A stretch of DNA of 64,000 nucleotides from Hyphochytrium catenoides (taxonomy: Eukaryota > Sar > Hyphochytriomycetes > Hyphochytriales > Hyphochytriaceae), in NCBI GenBank assembly GCA_900088475.1, contig FLMG01001166.1, positions 62,001-126,000 of the forward strand. The letters run 5' to 3'. The position numbers were made by a program, and so were the translations under genes. Positions 47,150-60,900 of this stretch are shown one piece after another; within the stretch, counting starts at the first letter, position 1; every line of letters starts with the position of its first letter. Below the pieces are notes generated by a model. It saw only the letters and a list, made by a program, of their open reading frames with translations. It was not told where the DNA came from and made no database searches.

Positions 47150-50100
47150 TCACTTATCTTTCCTCGTCGCTGCACAGAGCCTGTAAAATAAACTCTTTCT
47201 GTTGTTCAGCAGCACCCGAGGGTCGTCATACTCTACCAATTGCCCTTTGTCCATCACTAGTACCCTATCACTGTCCTTAATGGTACTCATACGATGAGCT
47301 ATAGTGAGAACAGTAGAGTCTGAGAACTCTTGTCGAATGGTCTAACGCAGAGAGAATGAGCAGGGTCAGCATAAAAAACAGCCATAGCCATAGCGAGACG
47401 AAGTTTAGCGGAATAGAAAGAGTTAGACAAGGCTTAATAAGGGGCAGGACCTCTTAGTGGAGCTCCCAAAACGCACTCACAGAAGGATGAAACGCTCTCC
47501 AATCTACTGATGTATGGAGCCCTTATGCTATTACCTGCTGTACTAAAATGTCAGTCTTTACGTCTACTGATGCTGTGGCCTCATCGATGCATACCACCCT
47601 AGAGCCTCGAAGCAGCGCGCGACCCAAACAGAGCAACTGGCGCTGCAGATACAAAAAAGTGGTGCAGGAGCGAGACATCGAACGAACAGTTGAGTGCAAC
47701 CATGCTTCTGTGTTCTGCCACAATCAGGTTCAACACTAACGCTGAAGCCATACCTGTCCGACGCTAAGATTCTCTCCCTTTTCCTTTATGTCTGCGTAGA
47801 GCCCTCCCTCTAGCCTCGCTATCGCTGGTTTCATATGGCACCGGTCCAAAACGTGCCAAAGTTCGGAGTCTGTGAAAGCGCTCGCCGGGTCCAAATTGAA
47901 GCGGATAGTACCTGAGAAGATGACGGGCTCCTGCACAATGAAGTAAATTGAAAAGGTCTTCCTTCACTCTTACAGCCTCCTGTTATACCTGCGGAATGCA
48001 GCACATGCTGGATCTCAAGGTATGAAGAGGAACTTGCTTTATGTCGGTTCCGTCTATGGATACGTAGCCCTCCCATGGGACCTGTCAAGTGCCGATTTGT
48101 TGTAAGGATGGAAGATCAGTAAGGTCTAACAGGACTAAGCACTTATAAAAGGCACGAACCATGCGAAAGAGAGCACGGAAAATTGTCGATTTGCCAGCTC
48201 CGGTCCGGCCGCAGATACCCTAGGCGCAAGTATTAGCTTTGTGAAGGAGGCAAGCTGTGCTACACGGAGGGGGAAAGTAGAGAATGGCACATTGTACCAC
48301 CTAGACCCTACCACTTTCTCTCCGGCCTTGATGGAGAAAGTCAGCCGATCGGTAGCTGGAGGCAGCTCGGGGCGGTAACGAACCTATTTGTTGTTGTTAG
48401 AAGGATCTACTTAGTGCAGCCAATTTTAGGTTATGTCTTGGAGTATTGGGTTCGCGGAGAGAGTAACTGGAGCTAAAAAGGAGTAGCAATGTCAACTACG
48501 AGTGAGAAAGCCCGATAGAGTAACAGAGGGACTGCGTCAGGAGCAAGTATGCAGAAGAGTAATACCTCTAGAGAAGTGACGTTAATGGCTCCCCAGGTAG
48601 GCCATGACTCTGAGAAGTCCTCCAATAGAGGCCGCGCTTCTTCATCCATTTGTTGTCCAGAGCTCGTCGCAAGGCTGCTTCTAGTGCTTTCCACCTCAGG
48701 CTCAGATTCTAGGTCGGAGTATTCTTCTAATCTTTCGACTGCGCAAGGCAAATAAAGTTGAACCAGGTTGATGAGACGCCAACTTTCAGATGGCAGCACG
48801 GAGGACTAGAGGCCGAGATGAGTGAGACCAACCATGAGAGGACCAAGCCTAAGAGCTATTGCGGTGCTCATAACTCAACAGATGCAATAGTCGTATCAAA
48901 GAGGGGTACGATCCATAGAAACCACTTTCGGCCCCGTAAAACCTGCGATCATATTTTTCTCTGACTCTGTGAAACTCCAGACAACTCCATTAATCATCCC
49001 CACCAAGGGTATCGCGTATGTGAGGGTAAGACCGACATAGCCTGCACTAATGCCGCCTACGAGCGCATATTCGAAATCAAGATGGCAGTAAGTAAACAAA
49101 AGTAAAGGGCAAAGAGAGGCGGCAGGTTTGGAAAGAGACGACCCTTATAGCGGCTTAAGTTGCAGATAGCCTCTGTCTAGGACCGCAGATGACATGGCGA
49201 GTGACGGGCGACGAACTTTACAAACAGCCAACTTGAAAGGGAAGAGAGACCGAGATAGGGAAAGGAACGTGTTGGGTAGCGCGACCTGACTAGGCTGTAC
49301 GGCTCACTGCTCATAGTACCTGTGATACAGTACTGGCTGACCGCAAGGAAAGAGGCGAAGGACGTCAGCACCATGCCGAGGGAGTCGAGGCGTGTGTTTA
49401 GCCATCGACCGCAGAGACTGCCATTGAAGGAGTTGCGCTGGTCCAAGTCGATCCGTTTGTGAAGTTCAGATGTGAACCTCTCCTCAAGTCTACAAATAAA
49501 GAAGAAGAGCTGTAAGAACTCAAAGGGGACTCTCTCTCGCAGTATATTGACGCGGCGTGAGCACAAGGTTTAAGGAGAGGACGCTCTTGACAAACCTGAG
49601 AGCACGGATGAATTGTACACCGCTAAGCGTTTCCGAAAAGAAAGAGTAAATGGGGCTTCGCGCAACGGAGTCCAACCTACGAAGATAATCTCAGATCTAC
49701 AATCTCCCGTGCCATCATTTTCGGTTTCTGGTTTCTCGGCTCCAATACCAATGACCTGATCGCCGATTACTTATCTCAACCCACCGTTTGAGTTCCCTTG
49801 AGGTTTGTCTATAGTAGTGCTGAATAAAGTGATAGAAATAGCCGGTTGGAAGCAGGATGATGATGAGCACAGGGCTGCTGGTAGCCAGGATCACTAGAGC
49901 GCCGCAAAGTCCAAACTGTGACGACAGGGTTGTGTGAGGGAATTGCCGCTTGCTGCCCTTAGCATCTGTCAGTTCCGTCTAAACTTTTGCCCGCCCGTGT
50001 AAACTGCCAGCTGCTCAACTTTCCATCTGTATGCTCGACCTCTAACCGAAGCTCACTTAAACGGCCCACTTAGTTTCACCCTTTCTATGTCCAGGTTCCC

Positions 50101-53100
50101 ATTATAAAGCCGCAACTTACTAATTGGGCAAGATAGATGTTGAAGATAAACGGAAATGATTCGTCCACTGCGTACTGGTCACTGCTGAAGCGATTTAGTA
50201 TCCTGCCCACAGGACTAAGCAAAAAGAGAGGGAGAGCAAGAGCGAGAGAGGGAAAGGCAGAGGTCAATTTAAGTGCCTACAGAAGGGCAAGGACGAAACA
50301 AGAATTGGCAAGGAGGACCCAAGAACTGGGTACGCGTTTCAACGCGCCCCAAATCTCCCTTCTTCCCTTGGCTTATTGCCTAAACAAGTTCCACCCGTGG
50401 CCTTGCCCGGCTCCTTCCTGGCCTCTTTCTACACCATTATTTCTCTGCCTTATCCTGTCGTTCTAAGCGTACACAATAACTGAGGACCCAAGAATACTTG
50501 GGTTATTCTTTTCCTTACACTTGATCAAAGAACTTGACAGGCGCCTTGATAATCTTCGTCAGGAGACCCTCGTGCAGAGATGTAGCCGCCTTTAGTCCGG
50601 CCAATGCAAAGAGAACAGCACGAAATACTGTAGAGATGGAGTTGAGAGCAGCCACAACTGCAAAGATGGAGAGAAACCATCTATCGCTCGCTTCCGACTG
50701 AAAAGGCAGACGAGAAGCAGAGGTAGTATGGCACATGGTTAAGACATGGATCTCATCTCCACACGATTGAGTCATCGCTTTTGCTCTCCTACTGGTTTCT
50801 TTTTGCTCATCTATTCAGGTGCACGGCTTGTTATATCTTCTTCTCCACCCTCTTCAATCCACTACTATCGCTACTCCGAATGGCCCCTCATCTCTACCCT
50901 CCCAATCCTAAGTCCTCTCCCGCAAACAATATACTTACCTCCTTATCGGACGCCCAGTAACCAATCCACCAGTCGGAGAAGTTCCGTGTCACCTAGACCC
51001 ATATACAGGGTGAGAGGGGAGAGCCCGAGGGCGAGAAGAGGCTAGGAGACGAAAAACAAGCTCTATGCCGGATTGATAAGATACGAGATAACTGTGAATG
51101 ATACCTGCATTCCCAGGAGTGAGACACCGACTGCCAAACAGAGGCCAAAGCCCGCGCGACGAAAATAGGAAGTGACGGTTGATGAAGCTACCGATCCTTC
51201 TTTCCTTGTCTCCCTGATAGCATTCATCATATCAACAAGGGTGAGAAGACAACTGGATTCGACCAACATACTCGACTGTAAGAGTTCCATTTCCATTTGC
51301 TTCTTCCGTTTCTGCTCCTCCTTCAAGAATGATTTCATCCAAGGCCTGACCTAAAGCAGCTAGATGGCAATCAGTGATAAGCAGCTATCTCATAGGAGAC
51401 ACCCCAGCTGCCCAGCAAAGCACATAGCAGATACAGATGGGAGACGATAGACGCATTGAGCCAAGAAGATACGCGGTAACAAACGCTGAGAGTACTAACG
51501 TTCGTGATGTCGGGTCTGCTCTGGTTCCAACTGGATGGCCTTAAAAGCTGAGGACAGATGTACTCCGCCCTCTCTCTCTACTAAAAAGTCAAAGGTTCCC
51601 GATTCTGCTATTCGTCCTTCCTCCATATAGTATATCACATCTTCAGGGGATAACTGCGCAGGCAGGTGGCGTCCCACAAACAAGGACATGGTCAAGAGGT
51701 AGTGGATAGACCTCAAGGTAACAAGAAGGGTCAAAATAAGAACGGACACTAAGAGCGGATAGAAGCAGCAGCCTAAAAGGAGAAGAGATATCAAAACATA
51801 ACAGCGAAAGATGACAATAATTGTGGACAGAAGGAGAGCAACAAGTGTTGCAAGGCAAGGACCAGATGAAGAAGTTCTATGTGAAACAAAAAGAGCATTA
51901 TTAGAACATATGTGATAGGACACGCTACCAAGCGCAGGCAATGAAGATTGCTAGTTACGATAACCCTCGCTGCCCCATCTCTGGCTAATATACCCTGTGG
52001 TCCTATTAGCTCCTATGGTGGACCACTGTTAGAGAAGAGTCAAGGAAATAGGACTATCGAGAGGTACCTGAAAGATAAACTTTGAGAGCCGGGCATCTAC
52101 TTGGCTCAGCGGGTCATCTAAGAGATAGACGTCTGCCTCCTGTACCCGAGGGTTAGTTTTCAAAAGGTTCAAAAATTGGTGTCCATGAACAAGGGGACTA
52201 GGAAGACTTAAGAGAGATGAGAAGTAAGCGTAAAAGAGAATGTGCCTTTGGGGTAAAGAAGTACCTGATAAGCGGCTCTCGCAAGAGTGATCCTTAGTCT
52301 TTGCCCTCCACTCAGATTAGTCCCTCCCTCACCCAGCTCCGTTTCATCTCCCGCAGGTAAGTGTTTCAAGTCTTGATCCAAGGCGCATGCCTTCAAAACC
52401 TTCTGATACCACTCTCCTCGCAGTGGAGAGCCAAAGAGAATATTATCCCTAACCTATATAGAATAGGTAGGACCCTCAGCTTAATCATTTCGAGTAAGAG
52501 AAGAAAAGATATTCGCTTCTATACATCTACGCTAGCTCAAGTAGTGTGAAGGGGAGAAAAGACAAGTCAGAGACATAGATTTTGTAGGGCAATAGCGATA
52601 CCGACGAGAGAAAAGTAGGCTGTCCGAGATATTACCGTGCCGCTCCGTATCCATGCAACTTGTGAAACGTAGGCCACTCGCCCCCTGAAGAAGGGAAGGA
52701 CCGGGCCATTCTCTCCCTCCATATCGCCTAAAATAGCCGATAACAGAGACCTACGCATTCATATTACTCAGTTGATGCAGAGCAATGAGTTGCATGAGTG
52801 AGTGAGACCAGGCGACCATGTCAAAGAGTAATAGAGGCCCCTAGACAAAAGCCTGGTAAAGAGAACATAGCGATAGAGTCAGAAAGATCCATCTCTTGCC
52901 CCTAACTACTGTCACAGGCCCAGAGCCTGAGCTGAATGAGAGTAGACTCGCAGAATATAAGAAGCAACAACTTACGACTTTCCTGACGCTACTGGACCGC
53001 AAATTACTGCTAGTTGCCCCTTAGCCACCTTCAAGGTAATCTTTTCCAGTCTGAAAGGAGCTTCCTTACTATCGCTCGTATCTTTTCCAGCCCAGGCAAA

Positions 53101-56100
53101 GCTTTCGTTTCTGATACTGACAACAATATCCTCATCGACTGATTGTGGATGTCTACTTGAGTCATCCAAAAGTGAACGGGGGAGTTTCTCTCTTGCTTCC
53201 AGGAGGAATTTGCTCAATCTTTTGCCAGATACCATGGCCTCAAGTAGACTGTTGACAATAGCCGGGTACGAGTTGATAGGAAAAATCAGCATGTTGAGCA
53301 GCGCAATGGACGTGAAAGCCTTTGCAGCTGCACATGCAGAGAACTGTCAGTTATTGCCGAAAAGAAGAACGGTTAACCATTTATCCCTTGCTGGGACAAG
53401 CGTGTCAGTTCAATAAGGAAGTGGCAACCATCTAAGACAGCAAGAGTTCCATGGAACGACGCCAAGGATCGTCCTTAGGAGGGCAAAAAGGACGAGAAGT
53501 GGATCCTATAGGGTTAGAGAAGTAGAATGGAAAACAGGTAACCCAGCTTGTAACAATGAGGTCTGGGAGGGATGATGTGTAATCGAGGCGTCGTGCGAAC
53601 AACTGTCCGTCTCCTGTACCTGTCAGTTTCTGTCCCGTGAGAACCACGACCGAGAACGTTGAAAGAGAGACGAGGACCGGAGTGGTTGCCCAGAGGTAAA
53701 CACAGATGCAATCTAAGAATTTTCTCTTTCGTAACTCCTCCATCTCCTTTTTCCGCAGCTCAGCTACAGTCTCTGCAAATGTATCTTCCCATGCGTACAT
53801 CTGAGTAAGAGGATTGGAAGCACGATACACAGGAAAAACCATCCTGATCAGCTAGGTCGGAGAGATAGCTAGGTCGGAGGGAAAGTTCGAAGGCTTCGGT
53901 CCAATGCAATCTTTAGTCACCTTTAACACTCGTATTCCTTGAAGCATTTCATTGCAGAGCTTCACTCTGTCGTCCCGATATCGGAGCATGTTCTACGTTA
54001 GAAAGAGAGAAACAGAGGCGAGCTGGTTGAATGGTAGTCGTCAGTGACCAGGCCTTGCCACTTCGCACCATCCTTCATTTCCTGTTTACCTGCGATGGCC
54101 CTATCACGTCCGCGTATACGTTCTAAGCTACCACCTCGCTACCCTACCACCTTGCTCAATCCCTCTTCCTCCTATGCTAAGCGCATTTTCTCCTTACCGT
54201 GGTGACGTTTTGTATCCTCGAGGTAACCCATGCATTAATGGGCACTACAAGCACAATTACGCCTACTCCGGCAAGAAAGGCGAGAGAAACTTGCTGATAA
54301 ATGAGCAGAAAGATGACCATGACCTAAAAAGATAGCTGTGAGAACAGGAACTGAACTTCCCTTGTCCATCAAGCAAATCCTTCCACATTCCTTTTGCACT
54401 GTTTAAGGGGGAGGCCCCTGCCATGGGTCTTCTTTCAACCTATTTTGGCGCTGCCGGGCCACTTATCAAGAATACTCTGGATCCTTAGCGGTAAGACTCA
54501 CTAGCTCCTCTCTCTTTCCTCTCGGTTTTGTCATTTCTCTTGCTATCAATTCCTAGGCGCATTGGCCCGTCTAGGGTCAAGCAGGCTGTTCCACGTACCT
54601 CAATAGGTATAAAGATGAGGCTCAACAGGTTGTCGGGCATAGAGTTGAAAAGACCCACGTCGACTGACATCAAGTTCGTGAGCTGGCCAGAACTATATCT
54701 GGTGCGATCCACTGAAGAGATGGTTAGGATCTTTTGGTAGACCGAAGACGTGAGCGCCGAATTCATGCGAAGCCCTGGTTGGCAGAGCAGAGGACAACAT
54801 CTCAGTGGCCACCATAAGGACCAAGCAGCCAAACAGAGGAAGAGTCGAGGTGTTATCACTTATAGAAAAACGTAATTGCCTTGTGGAAGCAGATATCACC
54901 TAGAGAAAATCGGAAAGGGGTGGTAGAGCCTCAACTCAATAACAGGAAGAGTAAATGACAAACTCTTCAAGATTCGTCCCAGTTACCTAGCCTCATGAAC
55001 CAGAAGCCGTACATATTGCCTAACGCCATTGAAGTTATTGAATGAGCAGTTATACCCGCTGCCAAGAGGAACCCTAACCACTGATGGGATTCGCCGAACG
55101 GGGTGTCTAGAAAATCCAGCAGGTGCTAGAATTATAAAGGGGGGAGCAAGCTGAATTAGACCAGGAGTTATGTGCCCACCACTAAAGCAAGAGAGAGTGG
55201 GGGGCTACTTTTGTGCAATGCAGTCCTTCGTCTTCTTCCGTCCAAGGCAAAAGACAAGGGTGCCTGACCCGAACTGAGGAACGGAATTTTTTTTTCTCTG
55301 TCTGATAATGGTCTCTCTAATCCCCCTGTATCGTCTTTGTGTCACTGAAGGCTTGTCTGCGGCAATTACCTTTAGCAGAACAGGCCCGAGAAGGCCAAAT
55401 AGCCTGTTAACAAGTGTCCATCCAGCAGCGATGGCAATCTAGAGATGACAACGCAGCGGAATGTGGGAAGTGGAGTATGTGAGGAGGTATAGCATTTGCC
55501 AATTGGTATGCAGCCATTTGACACCTGGGAGCCGTACAACCGTCCATACAGGCGATACAAAGACTTAGAAGGCCTGTTTTTTTCCAATGCTAGCTCAACT
55601 TGAAAACGTCTCGAAGAGTTTGGGACGCTCTCAGAGGGGAGTAAGGGTGGAATGTCAGACTGAGATAGTTGTCGCAACTTCCCCATCTGGAATAAAGGCG
55701 TCATATAACTAAAAGTGAGCTTGCTGAGAAGGCTGGCGTGAAGGAAAGGGTGCTCCTGATGGGCAGGAAGAGGCTGTGTGGACAGTAGAGGCTCTACTTG
55801 GGAGGAGTCTCTCTCGGATGTGCTCCCGAGTAAATAGTTCGTGGGGAAGAGAGCGAGCACGCCCATAAGCCCGATTAAGAGGTGTGAGCAAAACTCTGTG
55901 TATATCACAGCGCTGTGATACTGTTTGGCTATGAGGCTTCCCAGCATTATCGCCTACCAGAATTAAGGCAAAGAAGGCGGTATGACAGCAAAACAGGATG
56001 GGGCGGGTCAGATTGTTGTCGGACCAAGCAGAGAACAACATTGGCAACCACACGGGTTGGCAGCAGTAGTGGCTTTTCGAGAGTCCTTACTCTAGTCGAA

Positions 56101-56958
56101 TCTCAATTACACAGCCTCTGCTAACTCACCCCTAACGTTCAACAATTTTCCCCTGCAACGTGTACGAAGGCCTTCCGTCTCTCTAGTCTTCTATACTAGT
56201 TGGTCCACTAATATCACCTATCCTCTGCGTTTACCTTGGGAAGAGAGGAAAAGGAGGCCAAGATCCATCCTGTTCGCATGGGCCAGTCCTCCTTCTGCCC
56301 CTCTCTATAGGTCTGAAATGAGATCAGGAAGGCAAGACCCCAAGCGAAACAGGATAACATTATATCCATGGCCTGCACCAACACGCACATAACGTAAAGT
56401 TTGGCTTAGTAACCACTGACAGACGCGTAAGAGCTCCTAACAGGGAGAGAGAAGACTTTGAAGAGACACTGGGAAGAGCCGGGTAGAGGTGATAGACAAT
56501 GCAGCAAGATTGCGCCGCCAGGAACCTACCATAAGAAGAGCGACACGCTCGCTACTGAGCCAGTAATAGAAACAGAGACCAAGAGGAAAGAGAGAAAGGA
56601 GAGCACAAGTCCCGAGCTCTGCCTGCCACTTGACATTAGAGAAGCGGCTGAATGAAGGTTGCAAGGGCAGAGGGGCCATCTGTCTCTCGTCCTTCATTGC
56701 TTCGCCGTACCGCTTATCAAATGAGGTTCTGCGGAATGAGGAAGAGCTCACTCTCCTCGTTTGAGCTCGAGCAGCTAAGGCTGAGGAAAACCTAATAGCT
56801 TTCCTTTTCTTGGTGAGGAGAAACCATTGTACAGTGCTAAAGATCAGCACTAGAATACAAGACGCTGCATCCCAAAATGCAGTCAGTGCTAGTGAGATAG
56901 CAACGAGTACGGCTGTGCGACAGCTCCATCCACAGCGGGCTCTCTTTACCCTTCCCAT
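47150..56958 (-). CDS. Full-length ABCC (MRP-type) ABC transporter with TMD0
   Basis: ATP-driven exporter of conjugated organic anions or similar. The ATG at 56958 opens a TMD0 region ([11 protein letters not shown], then spans including [18 protein letters not shown]). TMD1 includes [47 protein letters not shown] and [12 protein letters not shown]1 has Walker [20 protein letters not shown], signature [15 protein letters not shown] and Walker [18 protein letters not shown]2 includes [33 protein letters not shown] and [20 protein letters not shown]2 has Walker [19 protein letters not shown] joined to [13 protein letters not shown], Walker [13 protein letters not shown] and [18 protein letters not shown]. 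It ends LCAATRKDK and a stop at 47150. There are many short introns, one of 37 bases (55921-55957). The NBD1 switch His appears replaced by Ser (VIVTSNLH for VxVTHQL). No frameshift is needed. Confidence 0.93.
55921..55957 (-). other. 37-base intron in the ABCC gene
   Basis: GTAGGCG...CAAACAG. Removing it joins FFALIL in phase to [15 protein letters not shown], keeping a membrane span. Without it the frame would need a one-base correction. Confidence 0.6.
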
Positions 56959-57977
56959 CTCTGTCTCTTGCGTCTAAAGAACTCTTCTCAGCTTGCCACC
57001 ATCTTTCCTGTTTCGCTCCTTCTTTCTCCACCTGTCTCTTAGCTTCTTAACTGCTGTCGCTTCTTTCGTCCTTGCCTCTTTGACGTCTCATCTCTCCCTT
57101 CCGTCCACCCTCACATCCCAAACTGGCCCACCATGCTGTGCGAAAGAGTAGCGTATCCCTAGTGGAGATGCTTCCTTTCATTCTTACCTTGCCCCGCCAC
57201 CGTGACTGCGCAGCACGTCTCATTTGAAGTGAAGGCGGCATGCTCGTCGATGTCAAAGACAGAGAGGACGCAGTGCTGGCAATAGCTCTCCAAGAGTGAT
57301 GAGCTACTATTCGCCTCTGACAACATAATGCCTTGAAAGGAGAGACGACAGCACCTGAATAAAGGTGAGCTGCCTTTTATCGTTTTCCTTGGACACTACG
57401 AATCAGCGTCAAGAAAGGAGTGAAGACTGCTACTCCTTGTCAGATTTTGGCCTCTGTCAGGAACTTAAAATACACCTCAACAATCTCAGCTTTCGCGACT
57501 CTCCATATCGATTAGCTTCTCTCACATCTATAACGTTCCGCTTCCGCAGTCCGCAGCTCCTTTCATCGACACAGTCTTCATATCTGACAACTGATGAAGA
57601 CCGAAGATGCAGACGGCACACTGCAGCAGCTCACAATGGATCTCAAGAATGCCGCAGATCTCAGAAAAATCCTTTCATCCCAGACCTCCCCTCGGATATA
57701 AATAGCCGGTACCGGCCATGATCCCCGCTATTCCAGACTTCTTGAGAGCTTTTATTGGGCCGTTTCTGGTCTTCGCAGGAGTGCAAGTTGCAGTGCTCGG
57801 AAGGCAGAGCTTCAGGTGGAGGATCAGAGACCGACTTCAACCATCAGCCATCAGAACAACAGACCGGAGAGAAGAGACTCGACCGTAAAGGTAGACAAAA
57901 GGAGAAGGCCTGGGCATCCTGCCCTCCTGCTCTCAGGTCCTAAAGCAGGTCGAAGTGATAGGAGAAGAAGTTGGAGG
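56959..57977. other. Divergent 5' region between ABCC and malate synthase
   Basis: About 1 kb between outward-facing starts. An ATG at 57719 opens a 57-codon frame (MIPAIPDFLRAF) that ends before the malate synthase start and could be an upstream open frame or an alternative first exon. Nothing else was recognised. Confidence 0.4.
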
Positions 57978-60900
57978 ATGGAGGACGAGAGGATGATGAA
58001 AAACATGCCCAGCTCTAGGCCACTGATGAGGGTGGACCGCCTAGCCCATCAGCTTGATATAGGTCGTCGTAATGGTTGTAATGGAGCTTCAGAGCATCCA
58101 AGCATATCAACGGAGCTCATGAATGGTGGACATAGTGGGCTGGAAGGGTCAATTTTCGTCAGAGGTAAGGGGTTCAAGACACATCCTGTAACCAATGGTA
58201 AGGTCAGAGGTACTAATTCATACTCCTGCTTCTTTCTTTATCAGCTGCACCAAGAGGGCTGGAAACCGCGAGGGAGAGGCTTTTCACTCCCGACTGCCTG
58301 AAGTTTCTCAATGACCTGTATCATACCTTCAAGCACGAAATTGATGAGGTACGGGCCTTTGGCTAAGACGTAGGCATATTGATTATTTATTCCCTGGGAT
58401 GTCGAGTCACACTAGAGCAGAGCCTAATGGTGGGGCTTCCAGTGCGGGACAGTCTGTGCTGGGAATGCGAAACATTGGTTCATAGGAGAAGCGCATCCAT
58501 TGATGGCCTTCCGAAGCCTTTAGACTGTTGAAGAAAAGCTAGATTAGTTATTGGGGGCACGGGAAGGATAACGTACAAGAGATTCACATGAGTGCTACTA
58601 CTTACGCTCGCGCAATAACATAGCTCTATCTTCGGAGGCGAAAGATCCAGCTTGACTTGGAACTTAGGCTCTTGGCTGACCAAGAAAGACAGAAGACCTT
58701 CTTTTTGCCAGAAACGAAAAGCGTTAGAGATAGTTCCTGGACCATCGATCCTTTGCCTGGTCAGGTCCCAGTTCTGCTCTGTCTATCAAAGCTCTTCTCT
58801 TATTTCTTGCTTTCTCTGTTGAATACTCCAACCCGCCTCTTGGATAGTCCATCCTCAGTGAAGGGGCCTGCTGTCGGGTGTCACCCCTTAAAGCTCCTGC
58901 TTCACGAGCTTCTACGTCTTTGATTCTTGGCGAGGGAACTAAATGGTACAATTTGTCCCACATTTGTCAGCTGCATTGCTGGACAGGAGGGTGGACATCG
59001 GAGATGTTGATCCTAGTGACGCCACACGACTCATTACTGCCCTAAACTCAAAAGCGCAGGTGAGAAACACAGACATATTAGGGAGGAAACATAGAAAGAA
59101 CAGAGAGGACGAAAGTGCGGTCCTACTCATGTTCCCCGGTGCCCATAGGGCGTGCAAGTTGACTTCGATGATGGCTTCTGCCCTTCCTGGCGTAATGTCA
59201 TAGCAGGCTTGGACAACGTCATTCGAGCATCGAGGGGAAAGTTGCAGGTCGAGGAGAACGAGAACGGTACGGCCTACGTATTCGCTGGTAACAATGACAC
59301 ACCCTACGTCACGGAAGCTCGACCCCAGTTCTTTGTCCATTCTTTGGGCATCCTATCAACCCCCGCTCCCCATATTTCGCTTTCGCACTGGCGTTACTAT
59401 AGTCGAGACAGACTAGTTGGAGTCCTTTCTATTGATCCTGCCTCAATCGGCAACTGCCTTGTTGATTGTTGAACTTTTCTGTCTCGGGATGCATCTCCAT
59501 CTCGTGTCGTGATTGCTTGATGTTAACGAGTGCTCTTGACATGAATGCCAAATAGGAGGTCTCCTTAAGCAGAACGGGAATTGCGCAATTCTCATGACCC
59601 GTCCTAGAGCTTGGAATATGACTGAACAGGTGAAGCTTATTAGCAATTTGCTGGTCTATTGTTCCCATTTATCAATACTGTGTTCCTCTGTGTCTGAGAC
59701 AACTCTCCATTTTCTTTCTCTGGCTCTCTCTCTCTCTCTCTTTTTCTCTCTCTCGCTCTCTCTGTCTCTCTTCCTGACGGGCGAGGTCTGTCCAGGGCCA
59801 TCCGCGATCCTATCTATACTTTTTTGGTTTGTTGCCGCTCCTTAACTCTATCGAGCTGAGTTATCGAGACGACTAGCTCTACGCTTTTGCTAATGCTTTG
59901 CACCTGCAGAACGTAGTAATAGCTGGAACTCCGCTTCCAGGTCCTCTGGTAGACTTCGGAGTACATTTTTATCACAGGTTAGTGGGAGATAGAGGCCCAA
60001 CCACGTTCGCAAGCCGTAGAGCCACATATACGGTCTATCCAGTTTGACAATGCGGCACACAGAGGGGGTGTATGACCAGATGAGATTATGAATACCAACT
60101 AGAGCATGCAGCTACTAAGGCGCACATGCAGTGCAAGAGACATGACCCAGGCAGGAATTGGGCCATTTTATTATCTATCAAAGGTAAGGGACACCGGTCT
60201 TTGATAAGCTTCTGGTTACGACCTAAAGAGTCTCGCGTGTATCATGTCCTCTTTTGACGCTTATGCGCTTGCGCTAATTCACTCTTACTTTATTCCAATG
60301 TAAGATGGAGCACTACTTAGAAGCAAGGCTATGGAACTCGATCTTCTCTTGGTGCGAACAGCGCATTGGATTGCCTAAGGTAAGGGTTACCTCCAGGTTT
60401 GCAGCAAGAAAGAGGATGTTCAACACTGGCAGTTCGGGATAGCGTAAATGCCCGTACAGCAATAGGAGCAATACTAGACATGCTTGCCAAGACTAGAAAA
60501 GGAAGTCAATGGGGCCACAGTTGAAGAGGCAGACAAGGGCGGCTGTAAAGAGAGAGATCGGCTTAGGAGACGACCTGTATTTGATTCTAAACTGGACGAC
60601 CAAATGATGCATTTGCTAGGGAAGCACGAAAGCCTGTGTATTGGTGGAAAACGTGCTGCTGTCCTACCAGATGGACGAAGTGCTGTTTGAGCTTAAGGAG
60701 CACGCAATAGGTGAGGTCACAGCTGCTACACTATCCCTTCGACTTCTCATATCCTCAATTCATGGTCCACTTCTTGCGTTATACTCCTAGTTGCACCATC
60801 GATCACCTGTCTGGAGAGGCCCTTGTGTGCGCCGGTATACCATTTCATACTCTATCTCTGCTACACGTAACACCCCATAAAGCAATCCAGAAGGCCTTCC

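Noticed and set aside
54690-54900. Frameshift in the ABCC gene before [11 protein letters not shown]
   Set aside because: An intron from GTGATAACACC to a pyrimidine-rich CCAACCAG acceptor joins LRFSI to R-LRMNSAL in phase, matching the family.
55920-55960. Frameshift in the ABCC gene near FFALIL
   Set aside because: A 37-base GT-AG intron restores the frame in phase, so no error is needed.
57719-57892. ATG at 57719 as the malate synthase start
   Set aside because: Its frame closes after 57 codons and I could not find a convincing intron into the malate synthase frame. The later ATG at 57978 also gives a PTS2-like motif.
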